From positions 62,001 through 126,000 of the forward strand of contig NZ_CAMLJQ010000002.1 in NCBI RefSeq assembly GCF_946480305.1: a stretch of DNA of 64,000 nucleotides. The letters run 5' to 3'. Positions 58,717-64,000 of this stretch are shown one piece after another. The DNA is from an uncultured Caldimonas sp. Its GTDB lineage: Bacteria; Pseudomonadota; Gammaproteobacteria; Burkholderiales; Burkholderiaceae. How positions within the stretch are numbered: the stretch's first letter is position 1; the number at the start of each line of letters is the position of its first letter. The translations under genes were made by a program, and so were the position numbers. The notes under the pieces are model-generated. The model did not search any database, was not told the DNA's origin, and was given only the letters and a program-made list of their open reading frames with translations.

Positions 58717-60510
58717 CTATTGCAAGGAAGCGTCGGTGAAAAACCAGACCTCGCTGCTCGCCGACCACGAGAACGCAGCGCCCAAGCTCAGTCCTACCAA
58801 GTGTCCCGCTCCCGGCACGATGTCCGTCAAGGCTTGGCCCGCAAACGCCGGCTGGTACTGCGGCGTCGCAAGTATCACGAGGGTTGTGGCGTCAACCACG
58901 GCCAACGTCCCGCCGTTGCTGCCGTCCCACATGCCGTGGTCGCACACCAGCCGGTGCACCTTGAAGGGGCGGCAAATGCTCCCATTGACACTGGCTTGGC
59001 CCAGCAGGGCCAAGTCGGGCGCTCGATAGACTGCCTTGCCAACGATCACCCTCCCCTGCGACGACGAGAGCGTCGTGGTACCGAAGTTGCCAAGGCCGGC
59101 CACCACTTGCTGTTCGGCGAGGCCGTTCGCTTGCACGGCAATCCTGCGCAGGCCGAACTCGGTGGTTTCGTTGTTGAAACCGTAGACGTATTCCCCGTCG
59201 TCCCCGAAAGCGATCAGATTGCTGCCGGTGTGCCCTTGCGTGCCCGTCGGCAGCATTTCACCGCCACGGATCAGCACGACGCCTGCGTGGCTGGGAGAAA
59301 CGCCGATCGCCGCCATGGACGCGGCAACAGCATCCGGATCCACAGGGGATGCAGCGAGCATGGCCGGCTGGAGCTGCCCGTAGAAGCCTGGCGCGGGCAG
59401 CCTCACCCGCCATACTTCCTTGAAGTCTGACAACCGCAACTTCACCACCTCGCCAGAACCCCTCAGCGCAACGAACAGCGCCGTCGCGTCAGCGTTCACG
59501 GCCATTGCAGAGGGCTCCGAACCAGCAGCGCCGGCGGGATAGCCGACCTCCCCGGTATATGGATTGACGATGGCGATGCGGTTGCCGGTTGCAGGGACGC
59601 TCCCCGGAATGCTTGCGTAATAGCGGTCACGCGCCGGATCGTAGACAAGGGCGTTGTGAACGAGTTGAACCTTCACCAAGGCACCATCGGGGGTAGGTGC
59701 CAGACGCGAACGCCCGTCGATCATGGCCTCGGTCAATACAAGCGTCTGCGTCGGCTCGAGCACGCTGCCGTTGCCGTCGGTCGTGACCAGCTCTGAGCGC
59801 ACCAGGCCAATGCCGGCCGCCCACCACGCTTCTTCAGTGATTGCCGTCGTCTGCACGTCGTGACGCAGACTCGAAGGCATCAGCGTCAGGGTCCAGGCGT
59901 TGCGAAAGCGGGCCACGTCCGTGAGCGATCCAGCAGGAAGCTCCAGCGGTTCAAGGCCGATGAATACCTGGGTGAATTCGAGCCGATAGCTTTCGGGTAC
60001 GCCGTCGCCATCGACGTCCTCGCCCCAACTGCCTTGCCTCACCATGCGGCGGGTTGCCGTGCGGGGATAGAAGAGTTCTGGGTAATCGAGCAGGTCGCCG
60101 ACGAATTCGCTGACACCGTGAGGGGCAATGCCCTCGAGCGGCCGTATGGCAACGATGCCTTCTTCCGTCCGCCGGTACATCGCGTTCTCGACCGTGCCGT
60201 CCGATGTTTCGGCGATGACGATCTGCCCGCCAACGGACGAAATCACCTCGCGAGTCACCGTGTCGGGCATCGCCACCCCGGCACGCCGGCGCTCGTAAAC
60301 CCAGCGGTCGCCCGAGCCGGCGGGAAAATAGTTCCAATGCCGGTAGTCCAGGCGCTGCCCCTCGGGATTGCTGTCTTGCGACAGCTCGGGGTACGGAGTT
60401 CTCGTGCCCGCTTCCTCGGAAACGCTTTCGTCGTTCCCTCCCCCTCCACCGCCGCATGCGGCCAGCACCAACGCGGCGATATAAACGAGCCAAGCTCGAC
60501 AGGCAATCAT
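58717..60510 (-). CDS. lipoprotein with probable beta-propeller domain
   Basis: A 597-aa exported protein with lipobox LAAC (WLVYIAALVLAAC) followed by a glycine run. The first half contains WNYFPAGSGDRWVYERRRAG and YRLEFTQVFIGLEPLELPAG. The second half has repeated blade-like strings (IAIVNPYTGEVGYPAGA, SAMAVNADATALFVALRGSG, LIAFGDDGEYVYGFNN), typical of quinoprotein- or YncE-like seven-bladed propellers. Function unknown. It looks somewhat lower in GC than its neighbours. Convergent with the PAS kinase, 200 bp apart, with a small stem (CAGGTG/CACCTG, 58588-58602) between. Confidence 0.75.
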   Translation of the reverse strand: MIACRAWLVYIAALVLAACGGGGGGNDESVSEEAGTRTPYPELSQDSNPEGQRLDYRHWNYFPAGSGDRWVYERRRAGVAMPDTVTREVISSVGGQIVIAETSDGTVENAMYRRTEEGIVAIRPLEGIAPHGVSEFVGDLLDYPELFYPRTATRRMVRQGSWGEDVDGDGVPESYRLEFTQVFIGLEPLELPAGSLTDVARFRNAWTLTLMPSSLRHDVQTTAITEEAWWAAGIGLVRSELVTTDGNGSVLEPTQTLVLTEAMIDGRSRLAPTPDGALVKVQLVHNALVYDPARDRYYASIPGSVPATGNRIAIVNPYTGEVGYPAGAAGSEPSAMAVNADATALFVALRGSGEVVKLRLSDFKEVWRVRLPAPGFYGQLQPAMLAASPVDPDAVAASMAAIGVSPSHAGVVLIRGGEMLPTGTQGHTGSNLIAFGDDGEYVYGFNNETTEFGLRRIAVQANGLAEQQVVAGLGNFGTTTLSSSQGRVIVGKAVYRAPDLALLGQASVNGSICRPFKVHRLVCDHGMWDGSNGGTLAVVDATTLVILATPQYQPAFAGQALTDIVPGAGHLVGLSLGAAFSWSASSEVWFFTDASLQ

Positions 60511-60698
60511 GATCCCCCCTCGGCACCCCGAACAGCTGCCCGGTATCCAGAATGTTTTGAAGCAAAGAAGACGCGCCCGGTGCGCGCGGAGCAGGATTCT
60601 AGGGACGCCTGTTACAACAGAACGGGCGCGCCGGCCCCTTGAATGAGGGGGCCCACGATGATTTGCATAACGCGTGCGCCTTGCGCACCTGCTCGATC

Positions 60699-62234
60699 TC
60701 AGCCAGGGATCCCGTACTTCTTCAAACGCATCGCGATTGCCGAATGCGACGTGCCCAGCCGCTCGGCGAGCTTGCGCGTCGACGGGTACTGCGGCCACAG
60801 CCGCTGCAGCAGCCCGCGCTCATAGCGCGCCACGGCGTCTTCCAGGCTCGCGATGCTGTCGTCGTCCACTTCGAGCGACGGCATCGTCGCGGCATCGGCG
60901 AGTTCGAGTTCGGCCAGGTCGATCACCGGCAGGTCGCTCATCGTCACGGCGCGGAAGATCACGTTCTGCAACTGCCGCACGTTGCCGTGCCAGGGGTTGG
61001 CCTGCAAGGCCTGCATGGCCGCGCGGCTCAGGCGTGCACGCGGGCGGCCGGCCTGCGTGCAGGCACGCTCGATGAACACCTGGGCGAGCGGCAGGATGTC
61101 TTCGGGTCGCTCGCGCAGCGGCGGCACGCTGAGTTGCAGCACGTCGAGCCGGAACAACAGGTCCTGCCGGAAGCTGCCCGCCGCCACCATGTCTTCGAGC
61201 GAGCGGTGCGTGGCGCTGATGATGCGCACGTCGGCCTTCAGTTCGCGGTCGCCGCCCACGCGCCGGAAGCTGCCGTCGTTCAAGAAGCGCAGCAGCTTGG
61301 CCTGCAGGTAGGGCGACATCTCGCCCACCTCGTCGAGGAACAGCGTGCCGCCGTCGGCCAGCTCCAGCAGGCCCGGCCGGCCGCCGCGCAGCGCCCCGGT
61401 GAACGCGCCGGGTGCATAGCCGAACAGTTCGCTCTCGGCCAGGCTCTCGGGCAGGGCGGCGCAGTTGAGCGCAAAGAACGGTTGCCCGTGACGGCGGCTG
61501 CCGGCATGGCACGCGTGCGCCACCAGTTCCTTGCCGGTGCCGGTTTCACCGCGGATCAGCAGCGGTGCATCGACCTGCGCGACGCGCGCGGCGCGCTGCT
61601 TCAACTGGCGGATCGCCGCCGAGCGGCCGAGAATGGATTCGAAGCCGCCTGCGCTGTAGTTCTGCAGCGCGCTCAACCGCTCGCCGATGCGATGGGGCGC
61701 GTGCAGCGTGAGCACGGCGCCGGCCACGCTGCCGCCCACCTCGTGCAGCGCCACGGTCTCCAGCAGATAGGGTTGCCCGCCGAACTGCACTTCGCTGACC
61801 GGCAGGCGGTAACCCTGCTCCACGAGCGCGGCGGCCAGCCGCGCGTCGCCGGTCAGCTGTTGCAGCGACAGGCCGACCAACTGGTCCTCGCTGATGCCGC
61901 TCGCCTGCACGGCCGCCGGGTTGGCCACCATCACCGTGCCGTGGTCGTCCACCGCGAGCACCGGATCGGCCATCGATGCGAGCACGGCATCGAGATACAG
62001 CCTTCGGCGCGCGCCAGGCAGCATCGCCACCTCGGCGACCTTGCGCACGCCCTTCACCGCCGACACCGCCGCGCGCACCTCGGCATAGCCGCCCCGGTGC
62101 AGCGCAGGGGCTTCGAGATAGATGTACGGTGGATCGACCTCGACCGCCACCACGTCCAGCGAGCGCTCGGCGAGCACCGCGAGGATTTCCTGGGCGATGC
62201 CGACGCGGTCGACAAAGTGAACCTGCAGACGCAT
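60699..62234 (-). CDS. TyrR-like ACT-PAS-AAA+ regulator with intact GAFTGA (sigma-54 activator)
   Basis: A 511-aa protein with the TyrR architecture: an ACT domain (1-75, [20 protein letters not shown]), PAS (80-190, [20 protein letters not shown]), AAA+ (about 205-440) with Walker [13 protein letters not shown] and Walker [13 protein letters not shown], and a C-terminal HTH ([20 protein letters not shown]). [11 protein letters not shown] carries the GAFTGA loop that contacts sigma-54; E. coli TyrR lacks it and works with sigma-70. The gene is divergent from dadA, and the dadA side has a sigma-54 promoter, so it probably activates D-amino-acid or alanine catabolism in response to an amino acid bound by ACT. 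Confidence 0.92.
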   Translation of the reverse strand: MRLQVHFVDRVGIAQEILAVLAERSLDVVAVEVDPPYIYLEAPALHRGGYAEVRAAVSAVKGVRKVAEVAMLPGARRRLYLDAVLASMADPVLAVDDHGTVMVANPAAVQASGISEDQLVGLSLQQLTGDARLAAALVEQGYRLPVSEVQFGGQPYLLETVALHEVGGSVAGAVLTLHAPHRIGERLSALQNYSAGGFESILGRSAAIRQLKQRAARVAQVDAPLLIRGETGTGKELVAHACHAGSRRHGQPFFALNCAALPESLAESELFGYAPGAFTGALRGGRPGLLELADGGTLFLDEVGEMSPYLQAKLLRFLNDGSFRRVGGDRELKADVRIISATHRSLEDMVAAGSFRQDLLFRLDVLQLSVPPLRERPEDILPLAQVFIERACTQAGRPRARLSRAAMQALQANPWHGNVRQLQNVIFRAVTMSDLPVIDLAELELADAATMPSLEVDDDSIASLEDAVARYERGLLQRLWPQYPSTRKLAERLGTSHSAIAMRLKKYGIPG

Positions 62235-62301
62235 GGCTGTACGGCTTTCGTGACGTTGTATTGATTTCGTGACAGAAGTGTAGGGTTCGAATCTCCGCAG
62301 G

Positions 62302-62325
62302 TTTTGCGGTACTTTCCCTGCAAAA
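62302..62325. promoter_or_regulatory. inverted repeat upstream of the dadA sigma-54 promoter, candidate activator site
   Basis: TTTTGC (62302-62307) and GCAAAA (62320-62325), spacer 12 bp, centred about 120 bp before the -24/-12 promoter of dadA. This is the usual distance for an upstream activator site of a sigma-54 enhancer-binding protein such as the neighbouring TyrR-like regulator. Two copies of TTTCGTGAC (62246 and 62265), spaced 19 bp apart, lie nearer the regulator start and may serve autoregulation. Confidence 0.4.
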
Positions 62326-62428
62326 GCGACAGTCATGCACCGCAGGCCTGTACAGAATTCGAGACACACGCAGTTGAGGCCGAGCTTTCCGCACCGTTAA
62401 GTCGTTGATGCAGAAGGTTTTCCATGGC

Positions 62429-62445
62429 TGGCACCCGTTTTGCAC
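62429..62445 (+). promoter_or_regulatory. sigma-54 (-24/-12) promoter of dadA
   Basis: TGGCACCCGTTTTGCAC has the invariant GG (62430-62431) and GC (62442-62443) with exactly ten bases between, matching the sigma-54 consensus TGGCAC-N5-TTGC. It lies 49 bp before the dadA start. The divergent regulator has the AAA+ GAFTGA loop needed to use it. Confidence 0.8.
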
Positions 62446-62493
62446 AGGCTGCGCGCCGCCCGTATGGCGGAGTCATCACCACGGAGCATCCCC

Positions 62494-63747
62494 ATGCAGG
62501 TTCTGGTTCTCGGCAGCGGCGTGATCGGCGTCTCGATCGCCTACTACCTGGCGCGCGACGGCCATCAGGTCACGGTACTCGACCGCCAGCCGGCCCCCGC
62601 GATGGAAACCAGCTTTGCCAACGCCGGCGAGGTGTCGCCCGGCTACTCGGCGCCGTGGGCCGGCCCCGGCGTGCCGCTGAAAGCCATCAAGTGGCTGCTG
62701 ATGCACCACAGCCCGCTGGTCATCAAGCCCACGCTCGACCCCACGATGTGGCGCTGGTGCCTGGCGATGCTACGCAACTGCACCGAGGCACGCTACCGCA
62801 TCAACAAGAGCCGCATGGTGCGGCTGGCCGAATACAGCCGCGATTGCCTGCGCCAGCTGCGCGAAGAAACCGGCATCCGCTATGACGAGCGCGCGCAGGG
62901 CACGCTGCAGCTGTTTCGCACGCAGAAGCAGCTCGACGGCGTGGGCAAGGACGTCGAGATCCTGCAGCAGTACGGCGTGCCCTACCAGGTGCTCGACCGC
63001 GCCGGCTACCTGCTCTACGAGCCCGCGCTCGCGCAGGTGAAGGAAAAGTTCGTCGGCGCCTTGCGCCTGCCCGGCGACGAAACCGGCGACTGCTTCCTGT
63101 TCACGCAACGGCTCGCCGAGATGGCGCGCGAGCTGGGCGTGAAGTTCGAATTCGGCGTGAACATCGAGCGCATCGTGCAGGCCGGCGGGGCCGTGGCCTC
63201 GGTGCACACCGACCGCGGCGACCTGCGGGCCGACCGCTACGTGCTCGCGCTCGGCAGCTATTCGCCGCTGCTTGCCGGGCCGCTCGGCATCGAGCTGCCG
63301 GTGTACCCGGTCAAGGGCTTCTCGATCACGGTGCCGATCACCGAGGCGCAGCACGCGCCGGAGTCGACCATCATGGACGAGACGCACAAGGTCGCCGTCA
63401 CGCGGCTGGGCGATCGCATCCGCGTGGGCGGCACCGCGCAGCTGTCGGGCTACAACCTCGACCTGGAGCGCGGCCGGCGCGAGACGCTGGAGTTCGTCGT
63501 CACCGACCTGTTCCCGCGCGGCGGCGACGTGGAGCGCGCCGAATTCTGGACCGGCCTGCGCCCGATGACGCCCGACGGCACGCCCATCCTGGGGCGCTGC
63601 AAGCTCGACAACCTGCTGCTGGCCACCGGCCACGGCACGCTGGGCTGGACCATGGCCGCCGGCACGGGCCGCGTGATGGCCGACCTGATCGGCGGCAAGA
63701 CGCCGCAGATCGACATGGAAGGCCTGGGCGTCGACCGTTACCGGTGA
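62494..63747 (+). CDS. dadA: D-amino acid dehydrogenase
   Basis: A 417-aa FAD enzyme that oxidatively deaminates D-amino acids (mainly D-alanine) at the membrane and passes electrons to the quinone pool. The FAD-binding motif is at the N-terminus ([20 protein letters not shown]). [40 protein letters not shown] and [17 protein letters not shown] are typical of DadA. ATG 62494 begins exactly at the dinucleotide motif. It is followed after 50 bp by an alanine symporter gene, giving an uptake-plus-oxidation unit under the sigma-54 promoter. Confidence 0.96.
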   Translation: MQVLVLGSGVIGVSIAYYLARDGHQVTVLDRQPAPAMETSFANAGEVSPGYSAPWAGPGVPLKAIKWLLMHHSPLVIKPTLDPTMWRWCLAMLRNCTEARYRINKSRMVRLAEYSRDCLRQLREETGIRYDERAQGTLQLFRTQKQLDGVGKDVEILQQYGVPYQVLDRAGYLLYEPALAQVKEKFVGALRLPGDETGDCFLFTQRLAEMARELGVKFEFGVNIERIVQAGGAVASVHTDRGDLRADRYVLALGSYSPLLAGPLGIELPVYPVKGFSITVPITEAQHAPESTIMDETHKVAVTRLGDRIRVGGTAQLSGYNLDLERGRRETLEFVVTDLFPRGGDVERAEFWTGLRPMTPDGTPILGRCKLDNLLLATGHGTLGWTMAAGTGRVMADLIGGKTPQIDMEGLGVDRYR

Positions 63748-63797
63748 CGCCCCGCCTCCCGCGCACACACTGATTCATCACAACAAAGGAGACTTAC

Positions 63798-64000
63798 TCA
63801 TGTCGCTGTCCGACATCGTCAGCGCCGCCAACGGCGTGATCTGGAGCCCCGCGCTCATCTACCTGTGCCTCGGCGTGGGCCTGTACTTCTCGCTGCGCAC
63901 GCGTTTCATGCAGGTGCGCGGTTTCGGTCACATGCTGCGCCTCATGTTCAAGGGCAAGGCGTCGGCCTCGGGCGTGTCGTCGTTCCAGGCGCTGGCGATG
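63798..64000 (+). CDS. sodium:alanine symporter family (AGCS) protein, N-terminal part
   Basis: Sixty-seven codons are visible before the window ends. The start follows AAAGGAG. The sequence MSLSDIVSAANGVIWSPALI, then YLCLGVGLYFSLRTRFMQVR and GKASASGVSSFQALAM, is characteristic of AGCS amino acid:cation symporters. In this position it should import alanine or glycine for DadA. The rest of the gene lies outside. Confidence 0.9.

Overview
The window is high-GC, densely coded chromosomal DNA of a betaproteobacterium. PEP-CTERM sorting signals, the proC/ubiA/dps/oxyR/recG/queA/tgt gene content and the codon style point to Burkholderiales of the Rubrivivax/Schlegelella/Caldimonas/Azohydromonas kind; this is inference without a database search. 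No rRNA, tRNA, CRISPR array or intact prophage was seen. Most long antisense reading frames are shadows of the GC-rich genes.

Layout. 1-4.8 kb: proline catabolism (Lrp-type regulator, putA) and proC. 5-14 kb (minus strand): a PEP-CTERM protein, then what looks like a conserved core run recG-oxyR-dps-ubiA, interrupted by an accessory segment holding a retron-type reverse transcriptase, a 177-bp palindromic element and a CigR-like gene. 14-16 kb: a tightly overlapping ECF41 sigma-factor operon with a recognisable autoregulatory promoter. 16-23 kb: queA and tgt, separated by an unknown lipoprotein, a hybrid histidine kinase and its LuxR-type response regulator. 23-32 kb: rlmJ, a CPBP protease and a six-gene minus-strand operon that looks like a dedicated phospholipid pathway (acyltransferase, CDP-diglyceride synthase, CDP-alcohol phosphatidyltransferase, PAP2/dual-specificity phosphatase, hydrolase-methyltransferase). 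32-36 kb: a hydrolase/DUF2145/membrane-protein cluster facing a small membrane protein and an HTH regulator. 36-46 kb: PEP-CTERM protein, LysR-ChaN-CaiB unit, an NmrA-like oxidoreductase, a PAS-GGDEF-EAL protein, a CvpA-CAP fusion and a host-attachment-like protein. 46-54 kb: JmjC-like cupin, a large secreted lipoprotein with an EamA exporter, AraC regulators, cytochrome P450 and glutathione transferase. 55-57 kb: a DarT/DarG DNA ADP-ribosylation toxin-antitoxin pair beside a fragment resembling the start of a type I restriction methylase gene. 57-64 kb: a PAS histidine kinase, a large lipoprotein, and a D-amino-acid (alanine) catabolic unit: a TyrR-like activator with an intact GAFTGA motif, a good sigma-54 promoter, dadA and an alanine:cation symporter running off the window.

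The most interesting parts are (1) the reverse-transcriptase island at 7.3-9.1 kb, where neither the partner RNA nor an effector is obvious, (2) the two unrelated full-length palindromes of about 170 bp placed at gene 3' ends, (3) the ECF41 promoter that overlaps the recG start codon and predicts a nearly leaderless mRNA, (4) the lipid operon at 24.9-32.1 kb, and (5) the DarTG pair next to restriction-modification debris. All functional calls rest on reading motifs by eye; no alignments or searches were run.
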